A stretch of 26,847 nt of DNA from CAYORM01 sp964406375 (GTDB taxonomy: Bacteria > Pseudomonadota > Alphaproteobacteria > DSM-16000 > Inquilinaceae): positions 1 to 26,847 of the forward strand of contig CAYORM010000038.1 in NCBI GenBank assembly GCA_964406375.1, given 5' to 3'. This document shows positions 1 through 8,296 of the stretch, one piece after another. Each line of letters begins with the position of its first letter. Within the stretch, counting starts at the first letter, position 1. Both the position numbers and the translations under genes were made by a program. The notes under the pieces were generated by a model, which was not told the origin of the DNA, ran no database searches, and worked only from the letters and a program-made list of their open reading frames with translations.

Positions 1-1096
1 TCAGGGAGCGGCCGGGCTCACGACGATGACCGTGCTGGGCGCGCCGCTGCGCGCGATGGCGCAGGACGGGCAGCTGGGCGGCCAGCTCAATTTCCTCGGC
101 TGGGACGGCGAGCATGGCGGGAGCGTCTCGCGGCCCTTCCTCGAGGCGCATGGCATCCAGCTCAACGCGTCCTTCCAGTCGGCGGCGGACGAGGCGCTGA
201 CCCGTCTGAACACCGGCGGGCGCGGCTCGATGGACCTGCTGACGCCGAACAAGGATTTCCAACGCGCGATTCTCGAGGCGGGGGTCGAGCTGTTCCAGCC
301 GCTCGACATGTCGCGGATCCCGACGGCAGCCGGCCTGTTCCCGGCCTTCCGTGACGCGCCGTGGCTGGTCAAGGACGGCCAGACCTATGGCGTGCCGATC
401 ATCTGGGGCGACGAGCCCTGCGTCTACAACCCGGCGCGCTGGGACCGCATGCCGGAGCGCTACATCGATTTCGCCGACGAGAAGTATCGTGGCGAGCTGG
501 TGCTGCTCGACGATCCGTTCGGCAATATCTGGCTGTTCGCCACCTCGCTCGGGATGCCGGAGCCGAGCCGCCTGACCCAGGCGCAGCTCGACGAGGTGCT
601 CGAGGCGATGCTCGCCATCAAGCCGAACGTCGTGACGGTCGGCGCCTCGCATGGCGACATGGCCGACGTGCTGATCCGCGGCGACGCTTCGATCGGCATC
701 GGCGGCTGGGCCTATCAGACGCTGATCGCCAAGGAAAAGGGCGTGCATCTCGTCGTCGGCAACCCCGAGCGCGACGGCACCTTCTACTGGTCGGACGCCT
801 ATGCGATCGCGGTCGATGCGCCGAACATCGACAACGCCTACGCCTTCATCGACTTCATGACCTCGGCCGAATCCAACGCCGCGATCGCGACCGAGCTCGG
901 CTCCGGCTGCACGGTCGAGGCCGCCTACGACCTGCTCGACCCCAGCGTGCGCGACATCTATCCCTATGAGAATGTCCGTGAGCCGGGGGGCGGCATCCTC
1001 GGCACGCAGATCGTCGTGCCGCCGCAGGAACCGGAGGGTGATGTCGTCGGCGCGGCCGCCTGGGTCGAGGCCTGGCAGCTCTTCAAGGTCTCCTGA
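1..1096 (+). CDS. PotD-like ABC transporter substrate-binding protein, 5' end cut by window
   Basis: Periplasmic binding protein of a spermidine/putrescine-type (PotD, extracellular solute-binding family 1) importer. The frame is open to the window edge (codons start at base 2), and residues before the ATG at 26 (GAAGLTTMTVLGAPLRAMAQ) read as the hydrophobic part and cleavage site of a Tat- or Sec-type signal peptide. The true start therefore lies upstream, and the ATG at 26 is probably internal. The mature part begins near DGQLGGQLNFLGWDG and carries PotD-like features: GVPIIWGDEPCVYNP in the middle, GDASIGIGGWAY, and the late helix NAYAFIDFMTSAESNAA. It is followed after 44 bases by two permeases and an ATPase, which fits a four-gene Pot-type transporter. 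The ligand cannot be read from sequence; the hydrolase downstream suggests an organic nitrogen compound. Family call is firm, substrate unknown. Confidence 0.9.
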   Translation, partial: QGAAGLTTMTVLGAPLRAMAQDGQLGGQLNFLGWDGEHGGSVSRPFLEAHGIQLNASFQSAADEALTRLNTGGRGSMDLLTPNKDFQRAILEAGVELFQPLDMSRIPTAAGLFPAFRDAPWLVKDGQTYGVPIIWGDEPCVYNPARWDRMPERYIDFADEKYRGELVLLDDPFGNIWLFATSLGMPEPSRLTQAQLDEVLEAMLAIKPNVVTVGASHGDMADVLIRGDASIGIGGWAYQTLIAKEKGVHLVVGNPERDGTFYWSDAYAIAVDAPNIDNAYAFIDFMTSAESNAAIATELGSGCTVEAAYDLLDPSVRDIYPYENVREPGGGILGTQIVVPPQEPEGDVVGAAAWVEAWQLFKVS

Positions 1097-1140
1097 GCGG
1101 CACAACCGGGATCAGAACGGGCCGGGAGAGCGGTGACGGC

Positions 1141-2016
1141 ATGAGTGTGGGGATGGCGAGCGGGTGGTGGGGCCGGTCGGCACCGGCCCTGCGCCCGCTG
1201 GCGCCGGCCGGCGTCTTCTATCTGATCGTCTTCGCCATCCCGATGCTCAGCCTGTTCGTGCTGAGCTTCTGGCGGGCACAGGGGTTCGAGCTGATCCCGG
1301 CGGCGACGCTCGACAACTATGCCCGCATCCTGACCTCGGGCCTCTATCGGGCGCTGCTGGTGCGGACGGTGACGGTCGGCCTCGTCACCGCCTGCATCGT
1401 CGTGCCCATAGCCTTCGCGCTGTCCTACGCGATGCGCTTCGTCTTCGAACGCCGTGGACAGCTCATCCTGCAACTCGTCCTGCTGTCCCTGTTCAGCGGC
1501 TATCTGGTGCGGATCTACGCCTGGCGGACGATCCTCGGCCGCCAGGGGATCCTCAACTCGACGCTGCAATGGCTGGGGCTCATCGACGAGCCGCTGGAGT
1601 TCCTGATCTACAGCAACCTCGCCGTCGTCATCACGCTGTCGGGGCTGCTGCTGCCACTCGCGGTGCTGCCGATCTATTCGGCGATGCTGAACGTCTCGCG
1701 CGACCATCTCGAGGCGGGGCAGGATCTCGGGGCGGGCCGCGCCCGGCTGATCCGCACCGTTCTCCTGCCGATGGTGCTGCCCGGCGTGCGCACCGCCTTC
1801 GCCTTCGCCTTCCTCCTGGCGGCCGGTGATTTCGTGACCCCGACGCTGGTCGGCGGCACCCAAAGCCTGCTGATCGGCAACGTCGTGGCCGACCAGTTCC
1901 GCGGCATCGGATCGAACTGGCCGCTCGGCGCCGCGCTCGCCTTCGTCACCATGGGGTTCGTGCTGGTGATTTATCTCCTGGTCGCCCGTCTGCTCCGATG
2001 GGTGACACGATGGTGA
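1141..2016 (+). CDS. PotB-like ABC transporter permease
   Basis: Inner-membrane permease of 291 residues, close to the usual PotB length. It has a first membrane helix around residues 20-42 (PAGVFYLIVFAIPMLSLFVLSF) and several more hydrophobic segments. The permease loop that docks with the ATPase (EAA motif) is seen near residue 190 as EAGQDLGAGRARLIRTVLLP, followed by DFVTPTLVGG, typical of the PotB/PotH group. The ATG at 1141 is preceded by CGGGAGAG about ten bases upstream; the ATG at 1153 is an alternative. It overlaps the next permease at its stop codon, so the two are probably translationally coupled. It should form the membrane channel with the following PotC-like gene. Confidence 0.92.
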   Translation: MSVGMASGWWGRSAPALRPLAPAGVFYLIVFAIPMLSLFVLSFWRAQGFELIPAATLDNYARILTSGLYRALLVRTVTVGLVTACIVVPIAFALSYAMRFVFERRGQLILQLVLLSLFSGYLVRIYAWRTILGRQGILNSTLQWLGLIDEPLEFLIYSNLAVVITLSGLLLPLAVLPIYSAMLNVSRDHLEAGQDLGAGRARLIRTVLLPMVLPGVRTAFAFAFLLAAGDFVTPTLVGGTQSLLIGNVVADQFRGIGSNWPLGAALAFVTMGFVLVIYLLVARLLRWVTRW

Positions 2017-2792
2017 GGCGCGGCCGCCGGCTCGCCGGCCTGTTCGTCTTCGGCGTGCTCTTCTATCTCTACGCGCCGATCGTGGTCATCGTGCTGTTCT
2101 CCTTCTCCACCTCGCCGCGGCTCGCCACGCCGATCGAGGGGCTGACGCTCAACTGGTACCGCCAGGCCTTTGCCGACCCGCTGATCGAGACGGCACTGAC
2201 CAACAGCCTCACCCTCGCCCTCGTCTCCTCCCTTGCGGCGGGGATCGTCGGGGCCGCCTTCTCCTTCGGTCTGATGGCGCTGAAGCGTCAGCGCCTGCGC
2301 GAGGGGCTGATGGTCGCGAGCCTCTTGCCGGCGATCGTGCCGCTTCTCGTCATCGGCATCGCGCTCGCCGTCTTCTTCCGCGTGCTCGGCATCCCGCAGG
2401 GGCTGTTCAACGCCGCGATCGGCCATGTGCTGGTCAGCCTCCCCTTCGTGGTGCTGACGATGAATGCGCGGCTTGAGACCTTCGACTTCTCGACGCTGGA
2501 GGCGGCGCGCGATCTCGGTGCCACGCCCTTCCGTACCTTCCGCGACATCACCTTCCCGCTGATCCGGCCGTCCTTCGTCGGGGCGATGCTGCTCGCGGCG
2601 GCGCTGTCGCTCGACGAGTTCGTCGTCACCTGGTTCAACATCGGCAATCAGCAGACGGTCCCGGTACTGGTCTGGGGGCTGATGCGGCGCGGCGTCGATC
2701 CGGCGATCAATGCCATCGCGACCGTGCTGCTGACTCTGCTCGTCTGCCTCGTCGTCGCGTCCAACCTCCTGGGCCGAAGGAAGAGATCGTGA
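2010..2792 (+). CDS. PotC-like ABC transporter permease
   Basis: Second permease of the Pot-type transporter, about 260 residues, the usual PotC length. It begins MVRRGRRLAG followed by a strong first membrane helix (LFVFGVLFYLYAPIVVIVLF). The EAA loop is EAARDLGATPFRTFRDITFPLIRP, followed by LSLDEFVVTWF, a PotC/PotI signature. I prefer the ATG at 2010 because GGGTGA lies four bases upstream and the codon overlaps the previous gene's stop (ATGGTGA). The in-frame ATG at 1998 would add four residues and has no visible ribosome site. The 3' end overlaps the ATPase start by four bases (GTGA), so expression is coupled through the operon. Confidence 0.9.
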   Translation: MVRRGRRLAGLFVFGVLFYLYAPIVVIVLFSFSTSPRLATPIEGLTLNWYRQAFADPLIETALTNSLTLALVSSLAAGIVGAAFSFGLMALKRQRLREGLMVASLLPAIVPLLVIGIALAVFFRVLGIPQGLFNAAIGHVLVSLPFVVLTMNARLETFDFSTLEAARDLGATPFRTFRDITFPLIRPSFVGAMLLAAALSLDEFVVTWFNIGNQQTVPVLVWGLMRRGVDPAINAIATVLLTLLVCLVVASNLLGRRKRS

Positions 2793-3910
2793 CCCAGCCC
2801 GCCCCAGACCATGCCGCGACCCCGGCCGTCGAGATTGTCGGCGTCGCCAAGCGCTTCGGCAGCGTGACCGCGCTCGAGCGGGTCGATTTCGCGATCGCGG
2901 ACAACGAGTTCGTCTCTCTGCTCGGCGCCAGCGGCTGCGGCAAGTCGACCCTGCTCCGGATCATCTCCGGCTTCGAGCAGCCCAGCGAGGGGCGCGTCCT
3001 CATCTATGGCGAGGACGTCACGGCGCGGCGACCCGAACAGCGGCCGACCAACATGGTCTTCCAGCGCGGCGCGCTGTTCCCGCACATGACGGTGCGGGAG
3101 AATATCGGATACAGCCTGAAGCTGCGCGGCTGGCCGCGCCGCCGGATCGACGATCGTGTCGAGGAGATGCTGGCGCTGGTGCGGCTCGAAGGGTTCGGCG
3201 ACCGCGAGCCGACGCAGCTCAGCGGCGGGCAGATGCAACGGGTGGCGCTCGCCCGTGCCCTCGCCGGCGAGCCCAAGGTGCTGCTGCTCGACGAGCCGCT
3301 CTCGGCTCTCGATCTCAAGCTGCGCCAGCAGATGCAGCTCGAGCTGCGGGCCATCCAGCGCAAGCTGCGCTCGACCTTCGTCTTCGTCACCCACGACCAG
3401 ACCGAGGCGCTGGTGATGTCCGACCGCATAGCGATCATGAATCGCGGGCGCATCGTCCAGTCGGGCTCGCCACAGGACATCTACAAGCGACCGCGCTCGG
3501 TCTTCGTCTCCGACTTCATCGGCCAGACCAACCTCCTGCGCGGCGTGATCGTCGAGGCGACACCGGATGGTCAGGTGGTGGTCGAGGCACAGGGTACGCG
3601 GCTCCTGGCGCGCGACTCGACCGGGCTGGCCGCGCAACGCGGCGCCGCCGCCACGCTGTCGGTTCGTCCGGAAGCGGTGCGGCTCAATGCTGGCGACGGG
3701 CCGCCACCGGCCGGGCGCGGCTTCGTCGCCTCGGTGACCGACATCGTCTATCTCGGCAGCAGCGTGCGCGTCGGCGCCGCGCTCGCCGACGGCACGATCC
3801 TTTGGGCCGATCTGCGCGACGAGGAGGCGGAGGGGCTCGCGGTGGGGATGCGGGTGGTGCTCGCCTGGTCGCCCGCCGCAGTGACCCTGCTGACGGGAGG
3901 CGAGGAATGA
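2789..3910 (+). CDS. PotA-like ABC transporter ATP-binding protein
   Basis: Cytoplasmic ATPase that powers the PotBC-like channel, 373 residues, full family length. Visible motifs: Walker A GASGCGKST at residues 46-54, Q-loop in MVFQRGALFPHMT, ABC signature LSGGQMQRVALA from about residue 144, Walker B VLLLDEP with Asp168-Glu169, D-loop SALD, and switch histidine in FVTHDQTEA. The C-terminal part from about residue 285 (LSVRPEAVRL) is a TOBE regulatory domain. The start is a GTG overlapping the permease stop (GTGA) with GGAAGAG just upstream. The 3' end overlaps the amidohydrolase start (ATGA), tying import to hydrolysis. FVSDFIGQTNLL is typical of the polyamine/opine-type ATPase group. Confidence 0.93.
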   Translation: MTQPAPDHAATPAVEIVGVAKRFGSVTALERVDFAIADNEFVSLLGASGCGKSTLLRIISGFEQPSEGRVLIYGEDVTARRPEQRPTNMVFQRGALFPHMTVRENIGYSLKLRGWPRRRIDDRVEEMLALVRLEGFGDREPTQLSGGQMQRVALARALAGEPKVLLLDEPLSALDLKLRQQMQLELRAIQRKLRSTFVFVTHDQTEALVMSDRIAIMNRGRIVQSGSPQDIYKRPRSVFVSDFIGQTNLLRGVIVEATPDGQVVVEAQGTRLLARDSTGLAAQRGAAATLSVRPEAVRLNAGDGPPPAGRGFVASVTDIVYLGSSVRVGAALADGTILWADLRDEEAEGLAVGMRVVLAWSPAAVTLLTGGEE

Positions 3911-5397
3911 GCGGACAGGCGGCGGCGCGGAGCCGGGCGGACATCATCATCCGCCACGGCTATGTGATCACCATGGACGATGCGGGCACGGTGCTGCCCG
4001 ATGGCGCGGTCGTGATCGCCGGCAACCGCATCCTCGCTGTCGGTGCGGACGCCGCGATCGCGGCTGCCTACGAGGCGGCGCGCGAGATCGATGCCGGCGG
4101 GGCACCGGTTCATCCGGGCCTCGTCGAGTGCCATCTGCACGCCTCCTTCCAGCTCTTCCGCGGCGTGCTGCCCGACCAGCTCCGCGAATCCGATGCCTTC
4201 GACACCTTCGAGAGCGTCTTCTTCAATACGGTGACGGATGAGGAGGAGGAGCTCGCTGTCCTGCTCGCCTCCCTCGAGATGATCCGCAACGGCACGACCT
4301 GCTTCCTGGAGGCGGGGACGGTGCTGGAGCCCGAGGCGGCAGCGCGGGCGGCGCAGGCGGTCGGCATCCGCGCCATCCTCGGCGACGCCTTCATCTGGGA
4401 TCAGCCGCAGGGCTTCGCGCAGGGCATGCTAGAGGAGGGGAACGGGAGCTGCGCGGCCTGCGCGGCCCAGGCGCGCGTGCGGACCGAGCTCAAGCGCGCG
4501 CCGAAGACGCGGGAGGAGGCGCTCGAGCGGATGGGCCGCGAGCTGCGCCGCAATGCCGATCCCGAGGCGCTGGTGACCGGCCATGTCGCCATCCTCGGCC
4601 TCGGCACCGCGAGCGAGGCGTTGATGGTGGAGGCCAAGGCCCGCGCCGATGCCGCCGGCGTCGTCCTCAACCTGCATCAATCCTATTCGCCTGCCGATAC
4701 CGAGGCGGATCGCAGCCGCTTCGGCCGTGACCCGCTGCTTCATCTTGCGGCAATCGGCTTTCTCGACCGCAACGTCACCTTCGGCCACGGCAACCATCTG
4801 ACTGACGCCGAATGCGATGCGTTGATCGAGAGCGGCGCCTCGATCGCCTGGGCGCCGGCCGCGTCGATGATGTGGGGTCATGGCGGCGCGTTCCACGGTC
4901 GCCACGCCGAACTGCTGCGGCGCGGCGCCAATATCGCGCTGGGCTCTGATTCGGCGAACTGGTCGAACGATTTCGACCTCTTCCGCCAGGCCAGCCTCGC
5001 CGTCCTGAGCGCGCGTGAGGCGCATGGCGACCGCGGCTACCTCGTCGCCGAGGACGGTCTTCTGATGGCAACCCGCTGCGGTGCGCGGGCCGCCGGGATG
5101 GAGGACCGCATCGGTTCGCTCGAGCCGGGCAAGCGGGCCGACATCGTGATCCACACGCTCGACCGGCCGGAGATGGTCCCGTCGACCAACATGATCCGCA
5201 ACCTGATGTACGCCTCGCGCTCGAAATCGGTCGATACGGTGATCGTCGACGGCCGGGTGGTGCTCGATCGCGGCCGGATCACGACGCTTGACGAGCGCGC
5301 GGCCTATGCCGAGATCCGCCGGGCCTCGGCGGCCCTGCTCGATCGGATGGGGCACCGGGTCGAGCCCAATGCGCTGCCGCGCGCACCGCGCCGCTGA
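3907..5397 (+). CDS. Amidohydrolase of the ATZ/TRZ (cytosine deaminase-like) family
   Basis: Metal-dependent hydrolase of 496 residues. Family members deaminate or dechlorinate nitrogen heterocycles (S-adenosylhomocysteine deaminase, guanine-type deaminases, atrazine and melamine hydrolases). It starts with the small beta-domain (ADIIIRHGYVITMDDAG), then the barrel. Metal ligands can be placed: HxH at His76/His78 in GLVECHLHAS, a third His at 257 (LNLHQS), His294 in FGHGNHLT, and Asp348 in LGSDSANW. The end (GSLEPGKRADIVI) closes the beta-domain. The ATG at 3907 overlaps the ATPase stop as ATGA; the reading frame runs further upstream to 3802 but that would overlap the ATPase deeply. Co-transcription with a Pot-type importer suggests it acts on the imported compound. 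Substrate is not identifiable; family call is firm. Confidence 0.88.
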   Translation: MSGQAAARSRADIIIRHGYVITMDDAGTVLPDGAVVIAGNRILAVGADAAIAAAYEAAREIDAGGAPVHPGLVECHLHASFQLFRGVLPDQLRESDAFDTFESVFFNTVTDEEEELAVLLASLEMIRNGTTCFLEAGTVLEPEAAARAAQAVGIRAILGDAFIWDQPQGFAQGMLEEGNGSCAACAAQARVRTELKRAPKTREEALERMGRELRRNADPEALVTGHVAILGLGTASEALMVEAKARADAAGVVLNLHQSYSPADTEADRSRFGRDPLLHLAAIGFLDRNVTFGHGNHLTDAECDALIESGASIAWAPAASMMWGHGGAFHGRHAELLRRGANIALGSDSANWSNDFDLFRQASLAVLSAREAHGDRGYLVAEDGLLMATRCGARAAGMEDRIGSLEPGKRADIVIHTLDRPEMVPSTNMIRNLMYASRSKSVDTVIVDGRVVLDRGRITTLDERAAYAEIRRASAALLDRMGHRVEPNALPRAPRR

Positions 5398-5414
5398 GCA
5401 GGCGAGAGCGCGCG

Positions 5415-6551
5415 ATGCCCGCCGATCCCGTCTCCATCCGCCTCGTGCCGGAGCAGTTCGGCGCGGCTGAACGCCAGATCGCGCGATCGGGCGCGCTGGT
5501 GGCCACGGCGTTCCGGTACCCTTCCGGTGTTGCCGGGCTGCATCTCGACAATGGTGCGGGGCGGGTGACGATGCTGCCCTTCCAGGGGCAGCAGATCTGG
5601 GATGTGCGGTTCCTCGGCCGGCGCCTGACGATGCGTTCGATGATCGAGGTGCCGGTGCCCGGCCGCGACTATCTCGCCAATTATGGCGGGTTCCTCCTGC
5701 ATTGCGGGGCGGCGGCGATGGGCAATCCCGGGCCGGAGGACGACCATCCGCTGCATGGCGAGCTGCCCAATGCACCCTATGACGAGGCGACCCTCGTCTT
5801 CGGCGAGGATGAGCGCGGCGCCTATCTGGAACTGATGGGCAAGACCCGGCACGCGGTCGCCTTCGGGCCCTGCTACGACGCCCGCCCGTCGGTGCGGATC
5901 AGGCCGGGCGCCACGGTCATCGAGATCGCGATCGAGATCGAGAACCGTCGCGCCGTGCCGATGGAACTGATGTATCTCGCCCATCTCAACTTCCGTCCGG
6001 TCGAGGGCGGGCGGCTGGTCGACACGGTGATCGACGATGATCGCGACATCGCGATCCGAACGGCGCTGCCACCGGGTCTCGCCGCCGATCCGGGCTTTCT
6101 CGCCTGGCGCGACCGGGTAGCGGAGCGACCCGCCCTCCACCGGACGATCGAGGCCGGCCAGGTCGTCGACCCCGAACTGGTGATGACTCTGCGCTGTGCG
6201 GCCGATGCGGCGGGCTGGGCCGAGGCGCTGCAGCTCCACCCGGACGGCACCGCCGATCTCGTCCGCCACCGTCCCGCCGAACTCGATCACGCGGTTCGCT
6301 GGATGGTCCGCGCGCCCGACATGGAAGCGCTCGGCCTCGTGCTGCCGGCGACGGCCGCACCGGACGGGCGGGCGGCGGCCCGCGCCGCAGGCACGGTCCG
6401 GCACCTGCCGCCGGGCGGCACTTTCCGCTGCGCCTACGAGGCGGGCGCGCTGGACGCGGCCGCCACAGCCGCCGCATTGCGCCGGATTGCGGCCGTCCGG
6501 GACGCGGCGTTACGCGATGCTGCGGCGCAGGACGGGGGGACGCTCAGGTGA
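5415..6551 (+). CDS. Aldose 1-epimerase-like protein, probably DUF4432 family
   Basis: Protein of 378 residues resembling the galactose mutarotase-like superfamily, best matched from memory to the DUF4432 group. Supporting stretches: MLPFQGQQIWDVRFLGRRL near the N-terminus, NYGGFLLHCGAAAMG at about residue 90, PLHGELPNAPYD, and ELMYLAHLNFRPVEGG, which has the aromatic/His-rich look of the sugar-binding face. Such proteins bind carbohydrate or polyol rings, but function in this subgroup is not established. The gene begins 17 bases after the amidohydrolase and overlaps the next oxidoreductase by four bases (GTGA), so it is part of the same operon. Its presence next to a polyamine-type importer is unusual and suggests a substrate with a sugar part. 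Confidence 0.65.
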   Translation: MPADPVSIRLVPEQFGAAERQIARSGALVATAFRYPSGVAGLHLDNGAGRVTMLPFQGQQIWDVRFLGRRLTMRSMIEVPVPGRDYLANYGGFLLHCGAAAMGNPGPEDDHPLHGELPNAPYDEATLVFGEDERGAYLELMGKTRHAVAFGPCYDARPSVRIRPGATVIEIAIEIENRRAVPMELMYLAHLNFRPVEGGRLVDTVIDDDRDIAIRTALPPGLAADPGFLAWRDRVAERPALHRTIEAGQVVDPELVMTLRCAADAAGWAEALQLHPDGTADLVRHRPAELDHAVRWMVRAPDMEALGLVLPATAAPDGRAAARAAGTVRHLPPGGTFRCAYEAGALDAAATAAALRRIAAVRDAALRDAAAQDGGTLR

Positions 6552-7492
6552 GGGTGCTCGTCTGCGGCGCCGGCGCCTTCGGCTGCGAGCATCTTGCGCG
6601 CCTTGCGCTGCGGCAGGGCATTGCGCTCGCCGTCGCCGATCCGCACCCGGGGGTGGCCGAAGCGGCGGCGGCGCGGTTCGGCCTCGCCGCCCATGCCACC
6701 GACGCCGAGGCGGCGATGGATGCCTGGCGCCCCGATGCCGTGATCGTGGCTGCCGCGCCCGCCGCCCATCCGGCGCTGGTGCGCGCGGCACTCGGGCGGG
6801 GGCTGCCGGTGCTGGTGGAAAAGCCCGCAGCACCCTCGGCCGAGGCGGCCTTGCAATTGCTGGAGGCGGAAGCGGCGAGCGGCGCTTTCGCCATGCCGGG
6901 CCATGTGCTGCGCTTCTCGAGCCCGCACCGCGTGCTGGCCGCCCTCGTCGCCGACGGCCGGATTGGCCGGCCGGTCGCCATCGATTCGCGCCGCTATCGT
7001 GACGCCGGACACGCGGAACGCTACGCCGCTGTCGATCCGGTGCCGATGACGATGATCCACGACATCGATCTCGCGCTGTGGATCGCCGGTGCCCCTGCCG
7101 TCGCCGGCTTTGCCGTCCGTGCGCCGGAGCCGGGGCCGCGTTCGGCGACGCTGGCGTTGCTGCGCGATGCCCGCGGCGCCGCGTGGCGTCTCGCGACGGC
7201 TTGGCTGCACCCGTCCGAAGCCGTGCCGCCCGACCGGATCGAGGTGCTGGGCACCGAAGGAAGCGCCGAACTCGTCGCGGGCGGCGCGCTCACCCTCCAC
7301 GGTCCGGGCGGCGTCGAGACCATCCCCGTACCCGGCGATGACGACCCCCTCGCAACCGAGCAGACGGTGTTCCTCGAGGCGGTGCGCAGCGGCCGGGCGC
7401 CGGCGGAGATATCGCTGCGCGACAGCCTCGAGGGGCTGCGGGCGGTGGAGTTGATCCTCACCGCCCTGCGCGACGGGCCCGCCGCCGCCTGA
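6548..7492 (+). CDS. Gfo/Idh/MocA family NAD(P)-dependent oxidoreductase
   Basis: Cytoplasmic dehydrogenase of 314 residues, usual family length. The N-terminal Rossmann fold shows VLVCGAGAFGCEH with the GxGxxG at residues 7-12. The family's EKP motif is at residues 91-93 (VLVEKPAA). The second domain carries MTMIHDIDLALWIAG, holding the conserved histidine-aspartate pair of the active site. The start is GTG overlapping the preceding stop (GTGA). Members oxidise or reduce hydroxyl groups of sugars, inositols and related compounds. As last gene of the operon it is the likely redox step in breakdown of the imported compound. It converges on the SDR gene with only 18 bases between and no terminator-like hairpin there. 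Confidence 0.87.
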   Translation: MRVLVCGAGAFGCEHLARLALRQGIALAVADPHPGVAEAAAARFGLAAHATDAEAAMDAWRPDAVIVAAAPAAHPALVRAALGRGLPVLVEKPAAPSAEAALQLLEAEAASGAFAMPGHVLRFSSPHRVLAALVADGRIGRPVAIDSRRYRDAGHAERYAAVDPVPMTMIHDIDLALWIAGAPAVAGFAVRAPEPGPRSATLALLRDARGAAWRLATAWLHPSEAVPPDRIEVLGTEGSAELVAGGALTLHGPGGVETIPVPGDDDPLATEQTVFLEAVRSGRAPAEISLRDSLEGLRAVELILTALRDGPAAA

Positions 7493-7510
7493 CCGCCGGC
7501 GCCGGGCGCT

Positions 7511-8272
7511 TCAGAGCTGCACGCCGCGGGTCAGCGCGCCGTCGATGACGAGATTGGTCCCGCTGGTGAAGGAGGAGGCGGGGCTCGCCAGGAAGACGGC
7601 GCCACGCGCGACCTCCTCGGGCCGTCCCATCCGGCCCGTCGGGTTGAGGGCGAGTGCCTTGGCGAAGAGCTCGGGATTGCCCGTCTCGATGCGATGCCAG
7701 ATGCCGTCCTCGAAATAGGTGTTGCCCGGCGACACGGCATTGGCGCGGATGCCCTTGGACGCCAGCTTCACCGCCAGCCCGTGCATGTAGTGCACCAGCG
7801 CCGCCTTGTAGGCGCCATAGGCCGGCCCGGTGAAATCGATCTCCCGTCCCGAGACACTTGAGATCGCGGTGATGGAAGCGGCGGAGGAGGCTTCCAGCCA
7901 GGGCAGCGCGGCGTTGACCAGACGCACCGTGTGCATCAGGTCGACCTCGAATCCCTGCTTCCAATCGGTCTCGTCATCACCCACCGCCAGCGCCGAGACG
8001 TTGGCGATGACGATGTCGATCCCGCCGAGCGCCGCGGCGGCGGCCGCGACCCATTCCTCGAGCGCCCTCCGGTCGGCGACATCGACGGTGGCGCCATGCG
8101 CGGTCACCCCTTTCGCGCGCAGCGAGGCGACCGCCGCCTCCACCTCCGCCGTGCCGCGGGCGCAGATCGACACCGCAGCCCCCTCCGCGGCTAGGATCTC
8201 GGCGATGTGGCGCCCGATCCCCTTGCTGCCGCCCGTGACGATCGCCCGCAGCCCCTTCAACCCCAGATCCAT
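7511..8272 (-). CDS. SDR family oxidoreductase
   Basis: Short-chain dehydrogenase/reductase of 253 residues. The cofactor site is TGGSKGIG at residues 13-20 and NVSA at 91-94 (the usual NAG position). The catalytic set is Ser139, Tyr152 and Lys156 (YGAYK), with NAVSPGNT following. It ends with the FLASPASSFTSGTNLVIDG block typical of classical SDRs. A strong GGGAGGAGGGGAG ribosome site precedes the ATG. It lies 24 bases after the acetamidase gene and is the last gene of the amide operon, so it may process the acid, alcohol or ketone freed from the amide. The substrate is unknown. Confidence 0.88.
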   Translation of the reverse strand: MDLGLKGLRAIVTGGSKGIGRHIAEILAAEGAAVSICARGTAEVEAAVASLRAKGVTAHGATVDVADRRALEEWVAAAAAALGGIDIVIANVSALAVGDDETDWKQGFEVDLMHTVRLVNAALPWLEASSAASITAISSVSGREIDFTGPAYGAYKAALVHYMHGLAVKLASKGIRANAVSPGNTYFEDGIWHRIETGNPELFAKALALNPTGRMGRPEEVARGAVFLASPASSFTSGTNLVIDGALTRGVQL

Positions 8273-8296
8273 CTCCCCTCCTCCCGATCGCGACCC

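Noticed and set aside
7493..7510. Search for a bidirectional terminator between the converging Gfo/Idh and SDR genes
   Set aside because: Only 18 bases with GGCGCC-type symmetry and no T-runs; no terminator can be supported.
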